From contig NC_135553.1 in the NCBI RefSeq assembly GCF_964340395.1, forward strand, positions 6,028,501 through 6,092,500: a stretch of DNA of 64,000 nucleotides, read 5' to 3'. Position numbers and translations under genes: made by a program. Position 1 is the stretch's first letter; every line of letters begins with the position of its first letter. Under the pieces are notes generated by a model. That model made no database searches and was not told where the DNA came from. It worked only from the letters and a program-made list of their open reading frames with translations. The DNA comes from Glandiceps talaboti (lineage: Eukaryota > Hemichordata > Enteropneusta > Spengelidae). Below, one piece after another: positions 1-14,133 of this stretch.

Positions 1-1338
1 AAAGCATAACATAACCCCCCCCCCCTTACGGGAGGTAAACACAGTGCTCTAATAAGGACGAGTCACCTACAACGTAACTGTCTGCTGATTGTTAATGGTA
101 TCAAAGGAAAAGAAATATAGCAATTTCATTGAGATTTTTGTCGAATACTGAATTTTTAAGTGTAATGGTTTCAATTGCATTCTGTATGAGGACAGATGCC
201 ATGCCAAAGTGTTGTTCCAAAAAGAGTCAATAACCTAGAAAAATAGCGTTTCTGTTGATGAAGAATGGCTATCGACGAACTTGTTACTATGGCAATAAAT
301 GTGCTAGTGTATCTCATAACCATCCTGGTTTGACTAATAGTGTAAAATTCTGCTGTTGAAAACGGACCACGCGGCGGGAATAAAGTGGCATTAGGTGAAA
401 GCAATCGAGAGTACGCATGTACACTACTAAACTGTCAGCTAGAGAATATAATATAAACCACTATGTAATAGGCGTCTAGTTGTTAATACAGGTATAAACC
501 ACAGACCTATGACACGACATCTGTATTCGGGTCACAGATTCCTTCTCAGGATATTTAGAGGAAAATCTGAAGAGCGTATAGCCCGGATTCGTTGTCAACG
601 AGCTAACAATTGAATATGTGACTCGTCAAACACTTGAACTGACATTTTGTAATATGATGGAAAGTGGTCGATGTAAAGTGATATATTTTCTCACAACACT
701 TGTTAGCTTCCCAGACCACACCATTTTGAGTGAAAACTGATACACAGGAAGTATTTCAAATCAAATTCTTTCCTGATACAGTGAGAAATTCCAGTTACGA
801 TTATAAGATGCACATTCATCGGTATGCATACAGTACCTGTATCCGTGTCAAGTACTAGGAATATCTAGACTTACTTTTCATCGTGATCGTGTGACTTTCT
901 TTCGAACCTGTTGTAATTGTATAGTTACAGCTGTCTGTCTAAAATTAACCTTGATTTAGTTATCATAATTGAATTGTGTTTTCACAATTCGTGTCACGTA
1001 TATGGGTAAATCGAGTGGCCATGATAGTAAAAACAAAGACTCTGAGTCAAATGCTGACTTTATAGTTGGGGTAAATTTTACTGCATATTTTAAAAGGTAC
1101 TCACAGTATTCTACTAACTGAATGATACTTAACAATTGACTTAAACCAGGTATTAATTTACAATTGAATCATGAAAGAGTTGATGACGTCATTTTTATAC
1201 GTAAACAATATCGAGGAAATCCATGTAATCAACTGTTCTAACAATGCCAGAGGACAAAATACTGGTAATTGCAACACATTGAATTCATCGAAGACTGTCA
1301 TAGATGTGAATATATGCAATGCCATTATATATACATAA

Positions 1339-1438
1339 TACATACATACATACATACATACATACATACATACATACATACATACATACATACATACATA
1401 CATACATACATACATACATACATACATACATACATACA
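1339..1438. repeat. (TACA)n microsatellite
   Basis: An uninterrupted tetranucleotide tract. Open frames across it are artefacts of the 4-nt period. Confidence 0.95.
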
Positions 1439-2635
1439 TTTTGAATTTTTGAATTTTGAGTCCGCACCCTAAACGTAATCACGATTTCAACCGTGACTTC
1501 TTGCAGTAATTGTACTCGTTATGGAGAACGCCGACTTCTAATTAACATGCACAATGTCTAATTATTGGTAATTCGGCAATTCTCAGTGAGTATATAGTTA
1601 GTTGTCTGATTGAAAAAATAATATCCAGTTACAGCTTGTGTGGCTTCCTGGATGCCTCGCTTTTCAAACGTTATGAAAAAAACAATTAGACCATCAAATT
1701 ATGAAGCTATATATATGTATATTGTACAGGTGCAGAGAAATTTAACATTTAATTTCTCATCACGTGGTCTAATTTAAATCAAAACCTATCAACGTCAGCA
1801 TTAATTTGAATAATTGTGTTTTTAGTGCAATTAATCAGGAAATTGATATGTTTAACATTAAAAAGTAATCATTCTTACGAGATTCATTTTATCTCGATAT
1901 TCGAATTTCACTTGTTGGGGGGTTATATGACAAATATTTGACATGCACCCTATGTAATAATCATTACATGGTTTATAGCGCCTTGCAGGTTAGTGTTCAC
2001 TGGCTCTGTTTGATACAACCACGTGGAAACAGATAAGAAACTGCGTAATCTACGCTTTTAGATGTGAAGAGTGGATGAATACAGTTTCTTGCTACATTTT
2101 GTCTAAATGAAATTCACTAAGGTGCCACCATGCAAACACCAGACGTGGACATCAAAATGTTGTGCGACCTCGTGTCTGCGTCTAGTTGCAGTACATTTAA
2201 ATGCGGACTCAGTGAAGCAAGAAATTGTGATCTTGTTACCTTGAAGTGTAGAATGGGTAGTTTTTTTACTAGTTTTTGCGTGAATGTATCAAACATATTC
2301 AGTGAACAGTAACTTGCAATGCGCAAATCTTTGATGATGTGAATGTGTAAATCACACTCTACGTCACTTCCGGTTTAGGCGATATGCTGTTATGCATATC
2401 ATTATTGTTATTTTTTCCTATCATCTCAATATACACTTAGATATTTTACCTTCCCATGAAAATACTAGTATATGAGTATCAGCTATAGGCAAAACTTTTA
2501 ATATCCTTTTCAATATATTGATATAAAACACATAACGCTTATTATACATTATTATAACACATCGAAATTATAAGAATGTTATTGACAATATAAAGTTGTC
2601 AGTGACATTCCTTTCTATAGCAGTGACGTCAGCCA

Positions 2636-2660
2636 TCCTTCAAGACTAGAAGCAGGCTAA
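2636..2660 (-). mobile_element. Solo end of the same MITE family
   Basis: In reverse complement it reads TTAGCCTGCTTCTAGTCTTG and then AAGGA, matching the terminal inverted repeat of the copies at 51251 and 62633 at most positions. No partner end was found nearby, so this is a truncated relic. Confidence 0.5.
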
Positions 2661-3041
2661 TATCGGCCAACATTTCACTCAGAGATACAAAGTTTATGTA
2701 GCATTTTAATATTTGTACACTATTGGCTAAAAGGAATGACACACACAACTTATTTCATTCTTGATGTCTCAAATGTACAATTTTATTGCCTATGGTAGGT
2801 TACGTCATATGGGTATGACCTTTGCATAGGTTATAAACATGATGGCATACACCACAGCTCGATTATAGACTAAGTCGAATCGCTTCATATGAGTAGCGCT
2901 TGATAGGCATCATCCACAGCAACAGGCAACATCCACACTTTCATGTAGAACTGTTTTGTAAACATAATTCCACTAAATTAATGTTTAATCTTATCCATTT
3001 GGCCGAAACGGAAAATATCGCTAGACAAAACTCCCGCTTAG

Positions 3042-3178
<137 letters not shown>

Positions 3179-3207
3179 GGTAGAAGAAAATCAAGTAGGG
3201 TTTTTCG

Positions 3208-3249
3208 TCTCTACAAGCTTGTTTCGTGAGTAAATCACTCGTCAGGAGA
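3208..3249 (-). ncRNA. Hammerhead ribozyme motif, complete core (copy B, opposite strand)
   Basis: Reading the minus strand: stem I TCTC (3249-3246), CTGACGA (3245-3239), stem II GTGA/TCAC with a 5-nt loop (3238-3226), GAA (3225-3223), stem III ACAAG/CTTGT (3222-3213), H17 A (3212), stem I GAGA (3211-3208). It differs from copy A only in stem II and its loop (GTGATTTACTCAC instead of GTGATGTAATCAC). Both versions keep the four outer base pairs. It lies 104 bp from copy A, facing away from it across a (TACA)n tract. Confidence 0.85.
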
Positions 3250-3257
3250 TGCTGATG

Positions 3258-3353
3258 TACATACATACATACATACATACATACATACATACATACATAC
3301 ATACATACATACATACATACATACATACATACATACATACATACATACATACA
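3258..3353. repeat. (TACA)n microsatellite between the two hammerheads
   Basis: A tetranucleotide tract forming the loop of the inverted repeat at 3178-3426. Confidence 0.95.
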
Positions 3354-3395
3354 TCTCCTGACGAGTGATGTAATCACGAAACAAGCTTGTAGAGA
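3354..3395 (+). ncRNA. Hammerhead ribozyme motif, complete core (copy A)
   Basis: Every conserved core element is present. CTGACGA is at 3358-3364. Stem II is GTGAT (3365-3369) with ATCAC (3373-3377) and loop GTA. GAA is at 3378-3380. Stem III is ACAAG/CTTGT (3381-3390), giving the required A-U closing pair. The unpaired H17 is A3391. Stem I is TCTC (3354-3357) with GAGA (3392-3395). Predicted cleavage is after A3391. Short open hammerheads of this form are known from Penelope-like retroelements and from animal retrozymes. The sequence after it (to about 3460) contains CGCTCTGC and GAGCACTGT blocks also seen near the 54.7 kb copy. Catalytic activity is inferred, not shown. Confidence 0.85.
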
Positions 3396-3521
3396 CGAAA
3401 AACCCTACTTGATTTTCTTCTACCCTCAACATATACTCCGCTCTGCGTGCAGACGTATCGAGCACTGTACTACGGTTAAATTTTACCACTGACTTCATAT
3501 ATATATATATACACACACTAG

Positions 3522-3522
<1 letters not shown>

Positions 3523-3553
<31 letters not shown>

Positions 3554-3595
3554 TGTATGTATGTATGTATGTATGTATGTATGTATGTATTATTA

Positions 3596-3680
<85 letters not shown>
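3523..3680. repeat. (TATG)n then (TA)n
   Basis: (TATG)n at 3523-3590 runs into (TA)n at 3593-3680, which touches the 3' end of the minus-strand PLE fragment. Confidence 0.95.
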
Positions 3681-4055
<375 letters not shown>

Positions 4056-5526
4056 TGCTTTATACCGATACATTGACAAGTTGATTATGAACATGCCATA
4101 TGCCCTGATCTTTTCAATAGTATGTTAATTCAACGATGTATTTTTGAATTCTTACGTAATTGAAACAAAGCAAGTGAAACTATTGTCTGGTGCTTGCTTA
4201 GGTACAGTGAGCAAGTCAAAACAACCAAGGAAACGTATCAAGTTCTAGAATGTTCAACCTTCTAGGATCTAGGAATAGAGAGTAAGGAAATAGAATAAAA
4301 CGATTGCATAAAGTCAATTATAGCTTTCGTATCAAGCTATGTATATATAACATGATCGGCCTCCATTCACACACGTATTAACTGACTATCGCTGAGAGAG
4401 GTTGATCTGACCTATACTACAATATGGCTCGGTGACATTTACATAATTTAAATTTCAAATTCTACCGACAGAGGCCTTGGGGTCACCGTAAGGTTATCAA
4501 TCCTAAGGTAGTTATCTAAATAAGGGATAATCATTGAAGAGTCTTGCACGATTCATAGAGATAACCATATACCGCCCATCACGATACACACCGACCTTGA
4601 TTTCAAATTGCCAGCCAATTAGATTATGTGCAAGTCTCTTGTTACTCATGAGAGCAATCTGCTCAGTTTATTTGATTAAAGTACATACCCATTGCTCCTG
4701 AAACAATAAATATCCAACGTATCCGTTCCCAATTAGTACATTTTTAGAAACGAAGACATGGTGAACGGTTTCCTTAAATCGTGACATTTTAGTGTTAGAC
4801 TTCGTTATTGATACAGATCGTATAAGGTTTTGCCATCTTGTCTAATTCAAACGTTTATTTAAGGGTCTCATTCACAGCTCTGTCGCCACTAAGGTCTCCG
4901 AGGTAATGGTGGATTATTCAGACTTAGTGAACTGCTCGATGTCGAATACTAATCAAGTACAGAATTTTACCTGAAATCTCCAACAACTCCCACCGCTTTG
5001 CTGCAACATATTTAATGTTGAACTTCGCTGTGCATAGTCCATACACATCACACAAATAATTCAAAATTACAAATTTCACTTCACGGCCAAAACTATCGAG
5101 TTTTTAAAAAATTTATTAACATATTTTTCATATCAGAACATCGATCGCCATATTTTGCCATAACGAATCACTGACATGACCCCGTAATCGACTAGAATAA
5201 CACGATATTAGAAATATGAATTCGTAAAATATATATTTTTGCTAATCGTGGTTGACTCTTATTAAAGAATGTTGTTCCCTGGGGCGTTTTTCTGCCCATG
5301 TTGAAGCGTTTTTAAAAAAAATACAATATCGACCATATGAGTGAGTTATAACATCACATGCATCACCTTATACCAGCCATAATATATCCAGCAAACGAAA
5401 TAGTTTTATACAAGCACAATATTTACATTAGCGTCACATTTTAAGTCACAATCGCCGCAATTTCAGTAATATTTCAAATATTTTTGTACTGTCGGAAGTA
5501 ATTTTATTTTCTGAAGAATATACTAA
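4056..5526. other. No gene or clear repeat seen
   Basis: AT-rich unique-looking sequence with stops in all frames. I see nothing supportable in it. Confidence 0.5.
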
Positions 5527-6115
5527 CTTTAGCTGGCATATTTTTCATATATTAACTTTAGCTGGCATATATTTCATATATTAGCTTTAGCTGGCATATA
5601 TTTCATATATTAACTTTAGCTGGCAAATATTTCATATATTAACTTTAGCTAGCATATATTTCATATATTAACTTAGCTGGTATATATTTCATATATTAAC
5701 TTAGCTGGTATATATTTCATATATTAACTTAGCTGGTATATATTTCATATATTAACTTAGCTGGCAAATATTTCATATATTAACTTAGCTGGTATATATT
5801 TCATATATTAACTTAGCTGGTATATATTTCATATATTAACTTAGCTGGTATATATTTCATATATTAACTTAGCTGGCAAATATTTCATATATTAACTTAG
5901 CTGGTATATATTTCATATATTAACTTAGCTGGTATATATTTCATATATTAACTTTAGCTGGCAAATATTTCATATATTAACTTTAGCTGGCATATATTTC
6001 ATATATTAACTTAGCTGGTATATATTTCATATATTAACTTAGCTGGTATATATTTCATATATTAACTTAGCTGGCAAATATTTCATATATTAACTTAGCT
6101 GGTATATATTTCATG
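5527..6115 (+). repeat. 28/29-bp minisatellite, ~21 copies
   Basis: The unit is CTTAGCTGGTATATATTTCA plus TATATTAA, with variants GGCAAA, GGCATA and an extra T (29 bp). In the middle the order is three GGTATA units and one GGCAAA unit, repeated, so four-unit blocks have been duplicated. Confidence 0.9.
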
Positions 6116-6215
6116 GAATATTTCCCTTAAAATCAAAGTTCTTCAAATCTATGAAAATATTTCTATATAGAAATCTCGTTCCTGGTACTTTTGAAATAAT
6201 AAGACATTTGTCTTG

Positions 6216-6276
6216 TGTTGTTTGTTTGTTTGTTTGTTTGTTTGTTTGTTTGTTTGAGTTTGTTTGAGTTTGTTTG
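6216..6276. repeat. (TGTT)n tract
   Basis: A TTTG/TGTT tetranucleotide run that decays to GAGTTTGTTTG at its right end. Confidence 0.9.
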
Positions 6277-6894
6277 GGGGTACATTGTTCAAGGAAATTT
6301 ACAATCTTTTTTTTCTTTTCCCACATTTTCCGCATCATCTGACGACCATGATATTGGATTTTAAAATGGGTTAATTTTGATATCATTTCATATTGTTCTT
6401 GATAATTACAGAGAACGCGTTAACGGATTTGACTTTTCTTGAACAAAATTTAGTAAGTAACGGCAAAGGTTCAAGTTATTTATTTCCGAGACGCATTACA
6501 TTAACAAGTGACGGGTTTCATAGGCAGTCAGATTCATATCTTGTGCTATAAATCAATGTTTGATTAAACACTCATTTTAGGTTTGATTTGGAACTGAAAC
6601 CAGGAAATGACATAGGATATGAAACGTAGATGATAAAATAAATATTGATGGGCGCCATTTGTCACCATTCGAGAGGAAAAAACTAACACACTATCGTGAT
6701 AGTGTAACGGCATTTGAGAAGGAACTAAATGTTACTTTGATATAGTAGGGCCTACTTAACGTCACTGTGGAAAAGAAACATTTCACGATATACTCGTTGA
6801 CTAGCCTATTGTGTATACGTAATTGTTAAACACTTAGCAGCGTTATGTAAAGTGCATTACTGGTTATCTATGTAGATGTGGGAAATCCAAATTG

Positions 6895-6937
6895 CTGTAC
6901 ACACAGACAAGTAAGAAGACTTGTCTGTGCTGTACAG
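6895..6937. repeat. Interspersed hairpin element, copy 1
   Basis: The inner stem CACAGACAAGT/ACTTGTCTGTG (11 bp, 6902-6912 with 6919-6929) has a 6-nt loop. After a small internal bulge the outer stem CTGTAC/GTACAG pairs. A second copy is at 50576-50618. Confidence 0.75.
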
Positions 6938-7697
6938 TACTAAAACCAAGGTCTCGTTTTTATCCCTCTTTCCTTTTTTCATGGAATAAATGGTTTCTTG
7001 ATTTCGTATAAACTGTATTGGAACATCATAAGATAGTTGTTCTTTATTTCAGATAGGTGTTTAGACTTTGGTTAGGGAAGATTTTTTGTACAAGACACGG
7101 AAATTGTAGCCAAAAGAAATGACAACGTTGGCAATTCATAATTTGTTGAGAGGAGAAGATAGATTTACTGAGATGGGATAATTATACATGTAAGATATGA
7201 AAATGTGTGGCGGCGGGGAAAGTATGCTGCTTTTAGACATAACGACAAAATTGATGCTAATATTGTGTCGAAGAGAACAAACAAAGAAAATAGTAGATGG
7301 TATGAGTATACCATTCAGAGGGTAGTAGAGTTGACCCAGGGAGTTGACACACTGATCTTTCAAATTGAAACGAGTGACATTTCAGATCAGCCTTTATATA
7401 CGTATACGAATTCAGCTTTGTAAAAAATACTCATTACTTGTCAGACATTATTCATCAAGTAATCATGTTGAATCGGTATGCTAACTACATCTGAAATAAT
7501 ATGCTGACTTAGATGAAAATATGTCAAATATTCATCGCGTTTTAGTTCAGTAATTCTCGGTCGATGATGTATTGTATGTGTCAACATCCTCTTAAAACAG
7601 GATAGTTTACTATGTCAACAACCATTTCGTACTGCTACTTATTCTTATTGCACCGATCATCAAATTTTCATTTTTGCTTCCCGTAATGCAATAGTTT

Positions 7698-7765
7698 TGT
7701 CTGTTTGCCTGCCTGCCTACCTGCCTGCCTGACTGTCTGCCTGTCTGTCTGTCTGTCTGTCTCTA

Positions 7766-7816
<51 letters not shown>

Positions 7817-7817
7817 G
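7698..7817. repeat. (TCTG)n tract
   Basis: Imperfect CTGC/CTGT repeats sharpening into (TCTG)n, directly before the ~135-bp array. Confidence 0.9.
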
Positions 7818-7919
7818 GACTCAATATCTCAAAAACTACCGCATCGCTTCTAATGAAACTTGCTACACATCTTATATATGGTAATGGTAAGAAATTATTA
7901 GATTTTGGTAAATATCCAA

Positions 7920-9110
7920 TGAACATTAATTAGTTATTTGCATAATTGATAGCTTTAGCAATTAAGCTATGCATGCCTCAAATTCAGTATAATTTGTGCA
8001 TACATTGTCCATAGCAAAGTGCATATGAGAATAAAGTTTGTTGATCTAGCTTGTAGATTAAATGGGCAATATGCAAAATTAATGCTTTTATATCTAAAGA
8101 ATTCACTTCAAATTCTGCAACATTTGGTACATACATCAAACATGACAACAAAGCACACACATGGTATAGTTTTTAGTTCTAATTAGTAATTTACATAATT
8201 AAATGATTTTCTGTACTTAAGTCATATCTCAAGAATGCACACTTCAAATGCAACAACATTTGGTAAACACATCAACCATAATAAACACACATACGTGTGA
8301 TATAAGGCCTGTTGGCATAGTTTATAGTTTTAACAAATAATTTGCATAATTAATGATTTGTAATAATTAGGCGATATCTTTAGAATGCAAGCTTCAAATT
8401 TCATATACTTTGGTACATAATATCAGCCATAATAATGGACAAATGTCCTATGAAGTTGTTGACATAGCTTTTACTTTTAATGAGTAATTTGCATAAATAA
8501 TTTTCGGCAATTAGGCTGTATCTGTAAAATTCAAATTGCGTATAATTTTGTGTATTAATTGATGATAACAACGTGCAGGTTTGATATAATTTTCGATAGC
8601 AATACGTTATTTGCATCATTATGACTATTGATAATTCGACCACATCTTTGAGTACAAGCTTCAAATGTAACATAAATCAAACATAACAAAGTGCAAAGTA
8701 TTTTAAAGCGTGTTGATATAGCTTTTAGTTTTAATGATTTATTTGCATAATTAATGATTTTCAGTAATTAGGTTATATTGTTAGGATGCAAATTCAAATT
8801 TCATATAAGTTGGTACATACATCAACCATAATAAAGTACACCTGTATGTCATAGTTGATTATGTATTTTTTTAATTGTGATGTGTGTTTTGCATAAATAA
8901 TCATTTCTGATAATTAGGCAATATCTTTAGCAAGCAAGCCTTGAATTAATTTAGTTCATGCATTGACGGTAAAGAAGTAAATGTGTCCTTTTAAGCTTCT
9001 TGGTGTAGATTACAATCTTAATGATTCATTTGCATAATTAATGATTTTCGATCATTAGGCAATATCTTAAGTATGCAAGGTAAAAATTTCATATAGTTTG
9101 ATATAATTAA
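7920..9110 (+). repeat. Degenerate ~135-bp tandem array, about 9 copies
   Basis: Each unit contains TTTGCATAATTAATGATTTT, an ATTAGGCNATATCTT-like block, TTCAAATTTCATATA, TTTGGTACATACATCAACCA, TAATAAAGTGCACA and a GTTGATATAGCTTTTA-like block, in that order. Copies differ by many substitutions and small indels. It follows a (TCTG)n tract and TCAATATCTCAAAAACTACC, a pairing I associate with non-autonomous elements in invertebrates. Confidence 0.7.
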
Positions 9111-10943
9111 TTCCCCAATTACGGGTACGTCATGTATGGTAGCTATAGCTCAGAATTGCGCATTCCAACAGTGTATGTAGGAACAAAATCTATGGTTTTA
9201 CCCTTACGGGAGGCATTCAGTTTAATCTGGTATATTTTAAAACCACTGGCACAATGGCAGACGGTGTGATCAATGTCGTCACAGCTTAGCATGTCCATTA
9301 GCGCTCGAAGGATACTTACAGTCATATAGCTAGCCTGCGGCTTCACCGCTTTTATATAACCACACCATGTTTAAGTAATTTGTGCTTGCACCTTAATTGC
9401 GTCAGTATACTTTCAGTAAAATAGAATTTATTTCATTGTGGTAAATGTCCCCTTGGGTACGGCGTACTCAATTCGCGATACAGTCCTGTAATTGCTTGGC
9501 TATTACCGTGAATGTCTCCTAGCATAGCATGACCTATAAATTGTTGAATGATTAATAGTGAGAGTGGTTGATGACTGTATGTTTTGTAAATGAGTTTAGT
9601 GAGTTTAGCATTAAAAACCAAGTACGTACATTCTGTCGTAGAATGTATCGATGTTTACACATAGCAATTATCATGTCGTTCTTTACATCAATTATACTAA
9701 TAGCGCGAACTATTACATCTGCACTAATAGCAAACATCCCTGAATATTTGCCACCATAGTCCAACAAATCATCCGGTTGAAATCGAAAATTTCCCTTTTG
9801 ATCATACCTCTAGTGTGTTTATACCTAGATAGTTAGTTATGAATGGATCACGCCTCGACCTGATGTGGCACTGTAATGAAGGACATGAAATATTCAGTGA
9901 CGTCAAAGAAACATGACACGCCATTGTTACACAATACTGATTTTAAGGGCCATATTGTTTTGTTATTACATAGGGAATGCTTCAAAACTGAAACATGATA
10001 CTAACAAGAGAACCTATTTGAAATGATAAATGTACATGGCTACGTGTCATTGCTAGGATTATAGTCAATAGTTTTATTCGTTCGTAGAATGCTTTTATGT
10101 TGAATCTCACTCATCCATTGCTAGGGTTTGATATTTAAAAAAAAGCTTCCCGAACTATGAAATGCGTTTGAGTCAAAATCTCCTACCCAATAAGTGAGAG
10201 AGTGGTAGTGAAGACAATGACAAAACAATTTAGCAGTCATTAATGTTGTCATCATATCCCATTCAATCATTTAAAACCCGTGTGCTATTTAATCTACCCA
10301 GTTTTGCATGGAGTCATGCTAACCGGATTACAGTTTTGGGCAAGGCTTACACATAAAGAGGATAATTTACAATACTCGAGGAAAGGAAGTTAAATTATAG
10401 ACAAAGGGTCGAATCTTTTTTTTTAATTAACTCGCAACTTTTTGGTTTCATCATCTACAGTAAAGTTTGAAATTAAGAGACATTTTGCGGGGGGTTTTTC
10501 TCAGTTGCTGGGAAACTCCCAATAAAATTAAACGTAATACTGCATTTAAAGTAATCAAGATATAATGAGCGAGTTATCTCAATTTATTTATCTATTTATC
10601 TAGTCATCATCTTTACGTAAATGATATATTCCAAGGTCTAAATGACCCATCAACTGCCTTCATCATTATACAATTTTAAAAAACATAGACGTCATGCTAT
10701 GTAAGCCTATTTGTTGTTCACACTGCACATATTTGTACAATAATTACAAGTTGGTTAGAAGTGTATTTTTTTCACAAGCAAGTCCGAGAAGAAGAAGAAG
10801 AAGAAGAAAGCGAATCGAAATTCACATTTTGGGAATCTGAAAATATTATGTTAAGTTAGAATTTTATGTACAAATACCTGACTTGTTAACGCTCATTGCT
10901 ACAGTATTGAAAATTGAATACATTAAACAAAGGAACCAAATGA

Positions 10944-10945
<2 letters not shown>
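9111..10945. other. Gene-poor stretch
   Basis: No convincing exon was seen. It contains a short (GAA)n at about 10788-10808. Open frames of 60-70 codons near 9.1-9.8 kb are within chance. Confidence 0.5.
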
Positions 10946-11298
<353 letters not shown>

Positions 11299-11299
<1 letters not shown>

Positions 11300-13197
11300 T
11301 GTACATGTTCATACAATTTTGTATAAAACAATCTTGTTGGAAACATATGTACATATGCATAATTATGATTTTATTTGAATTTTGAGAATAACTGGAAGAG
11401 ACATTGCGGCACATATATGGGAATCAAATATTGATGGTATTAGTCCAAAACCCCAGTAGAACAATCTATGTCGGATCGTCTGTCGTATTTTATATGCACA
11501 CAGTTTATATTTCTTAACTTGATTAAAATTTCGTTTAGAATATTGGTTATCGGTTAATTTATTCTGTACAGTTATTGATAATGCTATACTATTTTGATAA
11601 CACATTCATTGTACATATCGACACAACATGAACTACATCATTAGGTGAAATGTTTTTGCCATAGGTTGATATGACCCTAGGTAGTTTCTACGGGGTTTCG
11701 CACAAATACGGAATGGAGAGACTTGTTAAAATCAGTCACGATAATCAATCACGACCGTGTTCTCATGACTCACATATTTTCAGACAAAGCAGATTTTGAT
11801 CTGTAGGAGTTGGGGAATTTATATGACTTAGATCGAAATATTTATATGCTGAGTGAAGAAAAATCAACATAGATATTTGGGTGAAAAAAACAATTACAGG
11901 GTTGCTAGGATCAGAGATTTAATCAAAAGCACCATAAATATCACCGTAGAAGATAACACAATAATTGAAATATTATTGTACGTGCAGTTCGTGACGTTTG
12001 AGAACGAATCGTCACACTTATATACCATCAAAACGTGACGGTGTGTGGTTCGAGAAAGATTACTGACTAAAAGCCCGTCCAAACATTCTATTTACGGTAT
12101 TTTCAATCGATTTACGAGCGCTCCTTTTGAATAGTGTGCTTTGTGTGTACAGTTACTATAAGATTTATTAATACGTCAGCCATGGAGTTTTTTTCACACA
12201 TTACATATCATACATCATATGCATAGAGTAGATTGGTTATTGCTAGTATCTTGGCATTTTGCTTTTCGTCTCCCTATGTGCTATCATCAAACGCTCGTTC
12301 GTATTTATTACTGTTTGAATAGAATTTTATAAATCATTGATTTCAACGAATGAACTGTTTGATGTTTAGTCAACCATAACCGCAAATATCCAATCAATAG
12401 TTGAATCAAAAACGAGGATGACACGTATCATAAGGCACAGCATGTCATTCAAAAGGTGATATGGTATTTATGAAGAGACTCAATAATGCTTTGAGGATAG
12501 GATAGGATAAAAAACGTTTTACAACCGGAATGTGAAGAAATTATATCTATCATTTTATTTGGTGTTTTACACATCAGTCCTAGATTTCACAGTACGACAG
12601 CTATCACCAGTCGTCTTCACTGTACTGTACTGTCTTTATAGACAGACACCAATAAACACCATGCTCATTTGGCATGGCAACACGCATCAATTACTAGTAA
12701 TGTGATCTCAGCAAATTGGTTGTGTTGTTTTCAAGTGAAGATGCCTTTCTTGAAGTCTCTTGCCAAGCCTGATGTCAATTCTTTACGGAAATTGTGGCTA
12801 AATTCCACTTTCTAAAAAGCAAAATAAAACAATATATATTTGCCTACAACGATGATACCGTATTACATGATCTGAGTAACTCGATATCACCACGAACTGT
12901 TGATTTCCGCCATATAAAATTTACCGAAACAGCAGGAGAGAGAAAGTACAAAACCACTGTATGTACGTCATATATCCAACCAAGACGGGTGTAGTGACGT
13001 CAGTTCGTCATCCGGTACGATGTTTGAGAGAATATTGAATGTTAAATTGGGGAGCACTGTGTTATGGTCATATCGTAATTATTTGATTATGAAAACAAGA
13101 TGTACGTAAGAGATCGAAGGAGTGACGCAAAATGTAATGATTTCTTGGCCCATAAATGCCAATTTCAGGTGAAGTACTGAATTCTTTCAAGGTATAA
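11299..13197. other. Gene-poor stretch
   Basis: No supportable gene or repeat. The short frames here look random. Confidence 0.5.
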
Positions 13198-13436
13198 ACG
13201 TTAAGAGTGTTACTGTAAATAACGTCACATTGTCTTTAATTGTTTAGCAATTTTAATGTTTTTAGAAACGTTTTATATCACTAATTTTTAAACATTTTAG
13301 CAACGTTTTTATCGTCTATGTTCTATTTGTATATTTTTAATAGTTGTCAAATTAATCTTTTTTCGAAACTGTAATTGGGACAAACTTATTAGTCCATAAA
13401 TAAATAAAAAAATACAAATACAAATAATAACTGCAT
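13198..13436 (+). mobile_element. Non-LTR retrotransposon-like 3' tail, copy 1
   Basis: The AT-rich sequence ends GTAATTGGGACAAACTTATT, followed by an (AAATA)n-like tail, the look of many invertebrate LINE 3' ends. Its first ~170 bp align loosely with 36540-36695 (shared blocks TTTTAG, AACGTTTTTAT, TTTTTAAACAT, ATTTTAGCA). No coding sequence remains. Confidence 0.4.
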
Positions 13437-14133
13437 GGTTCATATTAAAACGTACATTCATTGTTGATCAGCTAGACTTTCATGGAAGTTATTCAGCTAA
13501 TTACGTTAGAAAACTGTACATGTGAGTATCGGGGTAAGCTTACCGGGTGTTTGGAATTAAAAACCTGCTGCATACTTTTGACCTAAGACATCACCACAAT
13601 GTCGCTATATTTGGTTTTAATTACCTGTAGAGTTCAGATCCTTTAAATACTACCATGACAATATTCCAAATGAATCTATTTTCACCATCCGTATTCATTA
13701 AAGAGAATACGTCTATAAAAGTATGTTATTTTTATCTTCGCTTTATAGGAAAGAGCTATTATGATGTTGTTGAGCCCAGCAACAAGACTGAGTCATTTTA
13801 TTTTCAAATTTGACTATCAGATAATTTCCGAAATATCAAACTATGTATCATTTGAATTACGTGATTGGTACGACCCGATGACATATTTCTTAAATTGAAC
13901 AAAGCTATTTTGTGTACGACGATAAATATGGAAAATGATTGGATTGAATACTAATCGTCGTCGTAATATTCAATTTCGACAATCCAAATTACGTAATTAT
14001 GTTAGAGTAAATCGAATCATTCTCTTCAAGTTTATTGCGCGCATACGTTTACAAATAAATGACGACTCCACTGAAAACATTTACCAATACTATAACCTTT
14101 ATACCGTGATAAAGACATCAATTCACTGATATA

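Noticed and set aside
5527-6115. Possible CRISPR-like array
   Set aside because: It is a head-to-tail minisatellite with no unique spacers, in a eukaryotic genome.
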